Shown here piece by piece: positions 6,379 to 12,021 of a stretch of DNA of 12,021 nt; position 1 is the first letter of the stretch, and each line of letters starts with the position of its first letter. The stretch comes from Oxalobacteraceae bacterium (GTDB taxonomy: Bacteria > Pseudomonadota > Gammaproteobacteria > Burkholderiales > Burkholderiaceae_D): positions 1 to 12,021 of the forward strand of contig JAIXQV010000179.1 of assembly GCA_027485535.1 (NCBI GenBank), written 5' to 3'. Position numbers and translations under genes: made by a program. Below the pieces are notes generated by a model. The model did not search any database. It was not told the origin of the DNA and saw only the letters and a program-made list of their open reading frames with translations.

Positions 6379-7206
6379 ATGAACTCACCACTGAATACCA
6401 GCGTTTGCGAACTGCGCTCAAGGGCACTGGCATTGCTGTGCGAGTCGGATGTCTCGCATAAAGTCGAGCGGACGCGAGAACTGCACGCACAGTGGCTCGC
6501 TCAGGGTGTTCAACTCGATGCGTCTATGGCCTTGCAGCCGTATGCTGCGGTGCCCGGCCGTCCGGCTCGCCCGCCCTTGGTACCGCCGCGCGAAGTCGGC
6601 AAGCGCGCCATGCACACCGTCGAAGGGCGGGCTGCGCTGATTCATGCCTTGGCCCATATTGAATTTAATGCGATTAATCTCGCGCTGGATGCGGTCTGGC
6701 GCTTCAGCGATATGCCGCGCGAGTTTTATGGCGACTGGCTGCAGGTGGCGGCCGAGGAGGCGCTGCATTTTTCACTGCTCGACGCGCACCTAAAGACATT
6801 GGGTTATGCCTACGGCGACTTCAATGCGCACAACAGCCTGTGGGAGATGGCGCAGAAAACCGCCGGCGATATGACAGCGCGGATGGCGCTGGTACCGCGC
6901 ACCTTGGAGGCGAGAGGGCTCGATGCAACGCCGGCGGTACGCGCGAAACTGGCGCAAGTCGGCGACCATGAGGCCGCGGCGATTCTCGACATCATTTTGC
7001 GTGACGAGGTCGGTCATGTGGCGATCGGCAACCGTTGGTATCACTGGCTCTGCATGCGCGACGGCAAGGATCCGGTTGCGCTGTATGCAGATTTGTCGCT
7101 TCGTTTCAAGGCACCGCAGCCGCGTGGGCCGTTTAATCTGGACGCGCGTCGTGCTGCGGGGTTCAGCGATGAAGAGATTGCGGTGCTGGAGGCGTCAGGT
7201 AGTTAG
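6379..7206 (+). CDS. DUF455 family ferritin-like protein
   Basis: The 275 residues match the DUF455 (COG2833) group of ferritin-like proteins, relatives of MiaE-type diiron enzymes. Candidate metal ligands fall in the expected helices: E95 in HIEFNAINLALDAVWRF, E126/E127 with H130 in AAEEALHFSLL, E178 in RTLEARGLD, and E210 with H213 in DIILRDEVGHVAIGNRWY, that is two E-x-x-H motifs plus single glutamates. The segment PGRPARPPLVPPREVGKR (59–76) before the first ligand helix is also typical. A carboxylate-bridged diiron oxidase or hydroxylase role is inferred; the substrate is unknown to me. It is a lone + strand gene, divergent from the carbonic-anhydrase-like gene, and its stop overlaps the lpxH stop by four bases. 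Confidence 0.85.
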   Translation: MNSPLNTSVCELRSRALALLCESDVSHKVERTRELHAQWLAQGVQLDASMALQPYAAVPGRPARPPLVPPREVGKRAMHTVEGRAALIHALAHIEFNAINLALDAVWRFSDMPREFYGDWLQVAAEEALHFSLLDAHLKTLGYAYGDFNAHNSLWEMAQKTAGDMTARMALVPRTLEARGLDATPAVRAKLAQVGDHEAAAILDIILRDEVGHVAIGNRWYHWLCMRDGKDPVALYADLSLRFKAPQPRGPFNLDARRAAGFSDEEIAVLEASGS

Positions 7207-7973
7207 GGCAGTGTGTGGACGTGCAACTGACCCGCACTATCCGCAGCGATCCATCCGCCTCGCGTCACGTCACTGTCGCCATCCCAGTCAGAGAGTACAT
7301 ACCGCACCCTTTGCTCTTCGCGGTGGATTGCCGGTCGGTGCGTATGACCGTGGATCATGATGTCGACTTGGTGAGCGTCGAATAGTCTGGCGATCGCGTT
7401 CGGGTTCACATCCATGATGGCCATGGATTTCTCGCGCTGTGCATCACGGCTGCCTTCGCGCATACCTTCGATAATCATCTTCCGCTCGGTGAGCGGCTTG
7501 GCGAGAAAGGCGCTTTGCCATACAGGATTGCGTACCTGCGAACGAAATGCCATGTAATCCTTGTCGTCCGTGCATTGTGCATCGCCGTGCACTAGCAGCA
7601 TGCGCTGACCACCGATATTGGCAACATAGGGGTCGGGCAGTAAGGTCATCCCAGTCGCTTGCGCGAACGCATCCCCGACGAGGAAATCACGGTTACCTGC
7701 CATCCAGTACAGCGCAACTCCGCCGTCGGTCAACGCGCGCAATGCGTTGACCACCTTGCGATTAAACGGGTCATCGAGATCATCATCGCCCGCCCAATAC
7801 TCAAAGATATCGCCGAGCAGATAAAGCTGGCGCGTGCTCGCCGCTTCTTCGTTCAAGAAACGAAAAAACGCTGCCGCCGTCTTCGGCATCTGCGCGGACA
7901 GGTGCAGGTCTGAAACAAAAAGCGCAACCGTTTCCGGCTGCGCCTTTTGATCGACTAGCGTGGATGCGCTCAT
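7203..7973 (-). CDS. lpxH: UDP-2,3-diacylglucosamine hydrolase
   Basis: LpxH cleaves the pyrophosphate of UDP-2,3-diacylglucosamine to lipid X and UMP, the fourth step of lipid A synthesis, as a peripheral inner-membrane enzyme. The 256 residues carry the calcineurin-like metallophosphoesterase signature: SDLHL (D22, H24), LLGDIFEYW (D55), MAGNRDFL (N94, R95, D96), LVHGD (H129) and IHGHTHRP (H208, H210). The N-terminus is some 14 residues longer than in E. coli, but no later methionine precedes the DLHL motif, so this start is kept although no Shine–Dalgarno sequence is seen. It is the last gene of ppiA–ppiB–lpxH, 24 bp after ppiB, and its TAA shares bases with the TAG of the facing DUF455 gene. 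Confidence 0.94.
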   Translation of the reverse strand: MSASTLVDQKAQPETVALFVSDLHLSAQMPKTAAAFFRFLNEEAASTRQLYLLGDIFEYWAGDDDLDDPFNRKVVNALRALTDGGVALYWMAGNRDFLVGDAFAQATGMTLLPDPYVANIGGQRMLLVHGDAQCTDDKDYMAFRSQVRNPVWQSAFLAKPLTERKMIIEGMREGSRDAQREKSMAIMDVNPNAIARLFDAHQVDIMIHGHTHRPAIHREEQRVRYVLSDWDGDSDVTRGGWIAADSAGQLHVHTLP

Positions 7974-7997
7974 CGGTGTGTCGTAATTTTTGGCAGG

Positions 7998-8486
7998 TCA
8001 GACGATCTCAGCTTTCTCGATGATCACGTCTTCAACCGGTACATCGCCGTGAAAACCCTTGGTGCCGGTGCGGACCTTGCGAATTTCGTCCACTACCTCG
8101 GTGCCCGCAGTCACTCGGCCAAACACGCAGTAGCCCCAGTGATCCGGGCCTGAGTAGTCCAGAAAGCCGTTGTCTTTCACGTTAATGAAAAACTGCGCCG
8201 TTGCAGAGTGCGGGTCATTGGTACGCGCCATCGCGACCGTGTACTGCTCATTGGCGAGCCCGTTCGAGGCTTCATTGTCGATTGGCTCGCCGCATTCTTT
8301 TTGCTTCATGCCCGGCTCGAAACCACCGCCTTGGATCATGAAGCCATCGATTACACGATGAAAAATCGTACCGTCATAGTGACCGGCTTTTACATACGAC
8401 AAAAAATTCTCGACGGTCTTTGGGGCTTTCTCGGCATCGAGTTCAATAGTGATGTCGCCGTGATTGGTGCTGAGTACAACTGCCAT
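7998..8486 (-). CDS. ppiB: Cytoplasmic peptidyl-prolyl cis-trans isomerase (cyclophilin B type)
   Basis: A single cyclophilin domain of 162 residues with no signal sequence, so it acts in the cytoplasm, speeding proline isomerisation during folding. Active-site features are FHRV (R44), FMIQGG (Q52) and TAQFFIN (F99/F100). The bacterial ending VPVEDVIIEKAEIV is complete. AGGA (8492–8495, complement) lies five bases before the ATG, a good ribosome site. The gene follows ppiA by 17 bp and precedes lpxH by 24 bp, so the three probably share a transcript. It is closely similar to PpiA at protein level and visibly so at DNA level, marking a tandem paralog pair. Confidence 0.96.
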   Translation of the reverse strand: MAVVLSTNHGDITIELDAEKAPKTVENFLSYVKAGHYDGTIFHRVIDGFMIQGGGFEPGMKQKECGEPIDNEASNGLANEQYTVAMARTNDPHSATAQFFINVKDNGFLDYSGPDHWGYCVFGRVTAGTEVVDEIRKVRTGTKGFHGDVPVEDVIIEKAEIV

Positions 8487-8503
8487 GGTAGTCCTTTAAA
8501 AAA

Positions 8504-9106
8504 TTAATCAATCAGCGTGGCTGATTCAATGATGACGGGCTTGACTGGCTTGTCGCGACGATCAGTCTCAACCGCCTCAATTTGGTCGACGACTTCATTG
8601 CCCTTGATGACCTTGCCAAATACGGCGTAGCCGTAGCCATCCTGCCCCGGGTAGTCCAGAAAACGATTGTCTTTAGCATTGATAAAAAACTGTGCGGTCG
8701 CAGAGTTAGGGTCTGCGGTACGCGCCATTGCAATGGTGTAGCGGCGGTTCTTCAGTCCGTTCGATGATTCGATCTCAATCGGTCCGCGGGTCGCTTTCTC
8801 CGCGCCTTGAGGCGTGTAACCGCCCCCCTGAATCATGAAGCCGCGGATCACACGATGAAACACGGTGCCATTGTAGAAACCCGACTTCACATACTGTAGA
8901 AAATTATCGACCGTTTTCGGGGCCTTAGCGGAGTCTAGTTCGACCACGATTTCACCGGCACTGGTCTTGATGGATACGGTGGGTGCAGCGCGCCCAGCTG
9001 CGGGCTTTGCTTGGCTACCGGTTGATGCCGCTTCTGCAACGGCCAGCTGTGAGAATAGGGCCAGCGAAGCAGCAACAGCAGCAACAAAGAGACGCATACG
9101 CAACAT
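8504..9106 (-). CDS. ppiA: Secreted peptidyl-prolyl cis-trans isomerase (cyclophilin A type)
   Basis: The 200 residues consist of a Sec signal peptide (MLRMRLFVAAVAASLALFSQLAVA, likely cut after AVA at 24), a short low-complexity A/G/K linker (25–42) and a cyclophilin domain with FHRV (R85), FMIQGG (Q93) and TAQFFIN (F140/F141). It should assist folding in the periplasm. AAGGAT (9111–9116, complement) gives a good ribosome site for the first ATG; a second in-frame ATG at codon 4 is a less likely start. It is the first gene of ppiA–ppiB–lpxH and diverges from cysS across a 184-bp spacer. The mature domain closely parallels PpiB, for example APKTVDNFLQYVKSGFYNGT against APKTVENFLSYVKAGHYDGT. 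Confidence 0.95.
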   Translation of the reverse strand: MLRMRLFVAAVAASLALFSQLAVAEAASTGSQAKPAAGRAAPTVSIKTSAGEIVVELDSAKAPKTVDNFLQYVKSGFYNGTVFHRVIRGFMIQGGGYTPQGAEKATRGPIEIESSNGLKNRRYTIAMARTADPNSATAQFFINAKDNRFLDYPGQDGYGYAVFGKVIKGNEVVDQIEAVETDRRDKPVKPVIIESATLID

Positions 9107-9290
9107 AAAAATCCTTTTTTAAAGCACCTTTAACTCGTCATGCCGTCCGGAATGCACGATCTTCGATGCTATACTTTGACCAAGCCCCCATTTTATCAAA
9201 GACAGTCCGCAAGCTCTGCCTACGCAGCAAATCGCGGTGCCGTCAGTGGCACGAGTTCTGGTTGCGTTCGTTGCCGAGTCTGTATTGCTC
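9107..9290. promoter_or_regulatory. Divergent ppiA–cysS intergenic region
   Basis: This 184-bp spacer holds the start signals for both directions. For cysS the best element is TGCTATACT (9167–9175), an extended -10 box (TGn plus five of six TATAAT matches) without a good -35 box, giving a leader of about 110 bases. On the - strand, TTGATA (complement of 9195–9200) and TATAGC near 9168–9174 are 20 bases apart, a poor spacing, so the ppiA promoter is less certain. The frame upstream of the cysS ATG stays open to a GTG at 9237, but the 18 extra residues are not CysS-like. Confidence 0.5.
9237..9252 (+). promoter_or_regulatory. Hairpin in the cysS leader
   Basis: GTGCC (9237–9241), loop GTCAGT and GGCAC (9248–9252) form a perfect five-pair stem 38 bases before the cysS start. 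The arms are identical to those of the pyrG leader hairpin. No T-box, attenuator or U tract accompanies it, so function is open. Confidence 0.3.
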
Positions 9291-10676
9291 ATGAGTTCTC
9301 TCAAAATTTACAACACGCTTGCGCGTGACAAAGTGCCTTTTGTTCCCATCGATCCGGGCAAGGTGCGGATGTATGTCTGCGGCATGACGGTTTATGACTA
9401 CTGTCATCTTGGTCATGCGCGCGTGATGGTGGTGTTCGACATGGTGCAGCGTTGGCTTCGAGGCAGTGGCTTCGACGTCACGTATGTTCGCAATATCACA
9501 GACATCGACGACAAAATCATCAAGCGTGCTGTTGAGAATGGCGAGCCGATTTCTGCGCTGACTAATCGCTTTATTGCTGCCATGAATGAAGACGCTGAGG
9601 CGCTAGGCGTCCAGCCGCCCGATCATGAACCACGCGCAACAACCTTCGTACCGCAGATGCTGCAACTGATCGGGCGTCTGGAATCCAATGGGTTGGCCTA
9701 CAAAGCCAGCGATGGTGATGTTAATTTTTCAGTACGCGATTTTTCCGGTTACGGCAAGTTGTCTGGCAAATCCTTAGATGATTTGCGCGCGGGTGAGCGT
9801 GTTGAAGTCGCTAGCGCCAAGCGTGACCCGCTCGACTTTGTTCTGTGGAAATCCGCGCGCGAGTCTGAGCCTGAAGAGGTGAAATGGCCTTCGCCGTGGG
9901 GCGCTGGCCGACCGGGTTGGCATATCGAGTGCTCCGCCATGTCGTGTCAGCTGCTAGGTGAGCATTTTGATATCCATGGTGGTGGGCAGGATCTGCAGTT
10001 CCCGCACCATGAAAACGAGATCGCGCAGTCTGAAGGTGCCAGCGGGAAGCCATTCGTCAATTACTGGATGCATAACGGCTTCGTGCGTGTCGATGACGAA
10101 AAAATGTCCAAGTCCTTGGGTAATTTTTTCACTATCCGCGAGGTGCTGAAACAGTACGATGCCGAGGTGGTGCGCTTCTTCATCCTGCGCGCGCATTATC
10201 GTAGCCCGCTGAATTATTCTGATGCGCATCTTGATGATGCGCGGGTCGCGCTGATGCGACTGTACACCGCCTTGAAAGACCATCCCGGCGATCAGCAAGC
10301 ACTGGATTGGCACGAGCCGCACGCGCAGCGCTTTACCGAGGCGATGAATGACGATTTCAACACGCCAATCGCGATTGCCGTGCTATTTGATTTAGCGAGT
10401 GAGGTGAACCGCAGCGGATCGCCGGTGGCGGCTCGTCAACTCAAGGGTCTTGCAGGTATGCTGGGTTTGTTGGGTCGCGAGCCGCAGCTGTTCCTGCAGG
10501 GTGGTGCGCCACTAGGCATGACAGATGATGAGGTGGCTGCTCATATCGCGGCGCGTTTAGCCGCAAAACAAAACAAGAACTTTGCCGAATCTGATCGCAT
10601 CCGTACTGAGTTGCTCGAGAAGGGCGTTGTGCTGGAAGACAAACCCGGTGGTGTCACCGAGTGGCGAAGAGCATAG
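9291..10676 (+). CDS. cysS: Cysteinyl-tRNA synthetase
   Basis: CysS charges tRNA-Cys with cysteine in the cytoplasm. The 461-residue, class Ia enzyme starts MSSLKIYNTLARDK, the family N-terminus. Visible are the zinc ligands that select cysteine, C30 (YVCGMTVYD), C214 (IECSAM), H239 and E243 (PHHENE), the HIGH-type motif HLGH (39–42), GGGQDLQFPHHENEIAQSE (230–248) and KMSKS (271–275), then the DALR-type anticodon domain ending LLEKGVVLEDKPGGVTEWRR. The ATG at 9291 is chosen over an in-frame GTG at 9237 because family homology begins at MSSLKIYN. No strong Shine–Dalgarno sequence precedes it. It reads away from ppiA, and the glycosylase gene begins 11 bp after its stop. Confidence 0.97.
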   Translation: MSSLKIYNTLARDKVPFVPIDPGKVRMYVCGMTVYDYCHLGHARVMVVFDMVQRWLRGSGFDVTYVRNITDIDDKIIKRAVENGEPISALTNRFIAAMNEDAEALGVQPPDHEPRATTFVPQMLQLIGRLESNGLAYKASDGDVNFSVRDFSGYGKLSGKSLDDLRAGERVEVASAKRDPLDFVLWKSARESEPEEVKWPSPWGAGRPGWHIECSAMSCQLLGEHFDIHGGGQDLQFPHHENEIAQSEGASGKPFVNYWMHNGFVRVDDEKMSKSLGNFFTIREVLKQYDAEVVRFFILRAHYRSPLNYSDAHLDDARVALMRLYTALKDHPGDQQALDWHEPHAQRFTEAMNDDFNTPIAIAVLFDLASEVNRSGSPVAARQLKGLAGMLGLLGREPQLFLQGGAPLGMTDDEVAAHIAARLAAKQNKNFAESDRIRTELLEKGVVLEDKPGGVTEWRRA

Positions 10677-10687
10677 GATCAGGCACG

Positions 10688-11326
10688 ATGGCGAAGCCCG
10701 CTGAACTCATTGTTCCCGACTATTGGGAAGAGGCCAAGACCGAGTTGATGCGGCGCGATCGTATCCTGCGCAAGCTGATTCCTAAGTTCGGCGATTTGCA
10801 ACTCGTTGGCCGCGGCGACCCGTTTACCACCTTGGCGCGCGCCATCGTTGGTCAGCAGATTTCGGTGAAAGCAGCGCAATCCGTGTGGGAGCGCTTGGTG
10901 GTCACCGTCCCCAAGCTGTCACCTGCCACCGTCAAAAAAGCCGGCTTGGAAAAACTTGCCAGCTGTGGGTTATCAAAACGCAAGGCTGAGTATTTGACCG
11001 ATCTCGCGCTCCATTTTTTAGATGGCAGCGTGCATGCGAAAGACTGGTCATCGATGCATGATGAAGATGTCATCGCCGAGTTGATCCAAATTCGGGGCAT
11101 TGGTCGCTGGACGGCGGAGATGTTCCTGATTTTCAATTTGCTACGACCGAATGTGCTGCCGCTGGACGACCTGGGTCTGCTGAAAGGCATCAGCGTGAAT
11201 TACTTCTCGGGCGAGCCGGTCTCGCGCAGCGATGCGCGCGAAGTGGCGGCCAACTGGGAGCCCTGGCGCACGGTGGCCACCTGGTATCTTTGGCGCTCAC
11301 TCGACCCCCTGCCTGTAGAATATTGA
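10688..11326 (+). CDS. DNA-3-methyladenine glycosylase, AlkA-like HhH-GPD superfamily
   Basis: The 212 residues form a short AlkA-type base-excision enzyme that would remove alkylated bases such as 3-methyladenine from DNA. FTTLARAIVGQQISVKAAQSVWERL (46–70) is the conserved first helical block; LIQIRGIGRWTAEMFLIF (132–149) is the helix-hairpin-helix, followed by LPLDDLGLLKG with D161 as the catalytic aspartate. There is no C-terminal iron–sulfur cysteine cluster, which argues against endonuclease III or MutY. The N-terminal TBP-like domain of E. coli AlkA is absent, as usual for the compact type. A GTG at 10661 inside cysS could extend it by nine residues, but AGGA (10675–10678) nine bases before ATG 10688 supports the later start. 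Eleven bp separate it from cysS, so co-transcription is likely. Confidence 0.9.
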   Translation: MAKPAELIVPDYWEEAKTELMRRDRILRKLIPKFGDLQLVGRGDPFTTLARAIVGQQISVKAAQSVWERLVVTVPKLSPATVKKAGLEKLASCGLSKRKAEYLTDLALHFLDGSVHAKDWSSMHDEDVIAELIQIRGIGRWTAEMFLIFNLLRPNVLPLDDLGLLKGISVNYFSGEPVSRSDAREVAANWEPWRTVATWYLWRSLDPLPVEY

Positions 11327-11352
11327 TATTGGCAACACAAGATTGCTATGAT
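11323..11352 (+). promoter_or_regulatory. Probable sigma-70 promoter of accA
   Basis: TTGATA (11323–11328, five of six to TTGACA) and TATGAT (11347–11352, five of six to TATAAT) stand 18 bases apart, and TGC directly before the -10 makes it an extended -10 box. The -35 overlaps the stop codon of the glycosylase gene. Transcription should begin near 11359, leaving a leader of about 50 bases. This is the best promoter match I found in the window. Confidence 0.65.
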
Positions 11353-11398
11353 CCGGCATGCGGGGCGGTCACAAGCCGAGCGCCATTGCCAGGATGAC

Positions 11399-11404
11399 AA
11401 GGAG
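11399..11404 (+). promoter_or_regulatory. accA ribosome binding site that decides the GTG start
   Basis: AAGGAG lies five bases before GTG 11410 and is the strongest Shine–Dalgarno sequence seen here. It supports GTG rather than a later codon as the start of accA. Confidence 0.8.
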
Positions 11405-11409
11405 CTAGC

Positions 11410-12021
11410 GTGAGCAAAACCACCTTTCTCAGCTTTGAGCAGTCTATCGCTGAACTGGAAACGAAAATCGAAGAGTTGCGCTTCGTGCAGGAAGACTCTG
11501 CAGTCGATATCAGCGAAGAGATCGACAAGCTGCATCAAAAGAGTCAGCAACTCACCAAAGACATTTACAGCAAACTCACACCCTGGCAGGTGTCGCAGAT
11601 TGCTCGTCATCCTCAGCGGCCTTATACCCTTGATTATGTCGCCGAGATCTTCACCGACTTTCATGAGCTGCATGGCGACCGCTCTTACGCAGATGACCTA
11701 TCCATCATTGGTGGTCTAGCGCGATTCAACGGCCAGCCTTGCATGGTGCTTGGGCATCAAAAAGGGCGCGACACCAAAGAGCGCGCGCTGCGTAACTTCG
11801 GTATGGCAAAACCCGAGGGCTATCGCAAGGCGCTGCGACTGATGAAGCTCTCCGAGAAATTCAATCTGCCCGTCTTCACTTTTGTGGATACGCCCGGTGC
11901 CTTCCCGGGTATCGATGCAGAAGAGCGTGGTCAGTCTGAGGCGATCGGACACAACCTCTACGCCATGGCTGAGTTGAAGGTGCCCATCATCTCCACCATC
12001 ATCGGTGAGGGCGGCTCGGGC
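11410..12021 (+). CDS. accA: Acetyl-CoA carboxylase carboxyltransferase subunit alpha, N-terminal part
   Basis: AccA pairs with AccD to move the carboxyl group from biotin to acetyl-CoA, making malonyl-CoA for fatty-acid synthesis. The frame opens at GTG 11410 and runs in phase for 204 codons to the window end, so about a third of the protein is missing. The start SKTTFLSFEQSIAELETKIEEL is the family's N-terminal helix; next come SKLTPWQVSQIARHPQRPYTLDYV, ELHGDRSYADD, MVLGHQKGRDTKER, NFGMAKPEGYRKALRLMKL and FVDTPGAFPGIDAEERGQSEAIG, ending at IIGEGGSG, the glycine-rich oxyanion-hole region of the crotonase-like fold. It follows the glycosylase gene by 83 bp and has its own promoter and ribosome site. 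Confidence 0.96.
   Translation, partial: MSKTTFLSFEQSIAELETKIEELRFVQEDSAVDISEEIDKLHQKSQQLTKDIYSKLTPWQVSQIARHPQRPYTLDYVAEIFTDFHELHGDRSYADDLSIIGGLARFNGQPCMVLGHQKGRDTKERALRNFGMAKPEGYRKALRLMKLSEKFNLPVFTFVDTPGAFPGIDAEERGQSEAIGHNLYAMAELKVPIISTIIGEGGSG

Noticed and set aside
9140..9152. Neisseria-type DNA uptake sequence
   Set aside because: GCCGTCCGGAA resembles GCCGTCTGAA but does not match it, occurs once as far as I saw, and the genes do not look neisserial.
9237..9290. 18-residue N-terminal extension of CysS from a GTG start
   Set aside because: The GTG lies in the leader hairpin without a ribosome site, and CysS homology starts at MSSLKIYN.
1..12021. Mobile element genes, CRISPR array, defence or secondary-metabolite system
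   Set aside because: Every coding region is an identified housekeeping gene in a familiar order, and no spaced direct-repeat array is present.

Overview
The window is ordinary chromosomal core DNA from a beta-proteobacterium, most likely of the Burkholderiales or a close relative. The reasons are the gene order comEC–pyrG–kdsA–eno–ftsB and cysS–alkA-like–accA, a KdsA of the metal-dependent type with the beta-proteobacterial ending (FLENDFD), and the highly typical AccA N-terminus. There are no transposase, phage or CRISPR genes. All proteins are recognisable and full length, except the two cut by the window edges (comEC at the left, accA at the right).

Layout. 1–4741 runs on the + strand: the 3' end of comEC (DNA uptake channel), pyrG (CTP synthase), kdsA (Kdo-8-phosphate synthase, overlapping pyrG by ATGA), eno (enolase) and ftsB (divisome). 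A consensus -10 box lies between comEC and pyrG, and a 16-bp tandem repeat sits just before the eno ribosome binding site. 4868–6328 is on the - strand: hslO (Hsp33 redox chaperone) and a gamma-carbonic-anhydrase-like hexapeptide protein, read from a 50-bp divergent spacer shared with the + strand DUF455 ferritin-like gene (6379–7206). DUF455 converges with, and overlaps by 4 bp, the end of the - strand group ppiA–ppiB–lpxH (9106 down to 7203): two tandem cyclophilins, one secreted and one cytoplasmic, then the UDP-diacylglucosamine hydrolase of lipid A synthesis. A 184-bp divergent region separates ppiA from cysS. cysS is followed closely by an AlkA-type DNA glycosylase and then accA, which starts at GTG with a strong ribosome binding site and its own promoter.

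Functionally the genes are housekeeping: nucleotide (pyrG), lipopolysaccharide (kdsA for Kdo, lpxH for lipid A), glycolysis (eno), division (ftsB), protein folding (hslO, ppiA, ppiB), tRNA charging (cysS), base excision repair (alkA-like) and fatty-acid synthesis (accA).

I did not find a new multi-gene system. The most unusual object is non-coding: about 110–125 bp between the convergent ftsB and hslO genes, bounded by a 24-bp imperfect inverted repeat and a 7-bp direct repeat (CTAGTGC) and packed with further small hairpins. It could be a small mobile repeat element, a structured RNA or a two-way terminator. The eno tandem repeat and hairpins in the pyrG and cysS leaders are lesser points.
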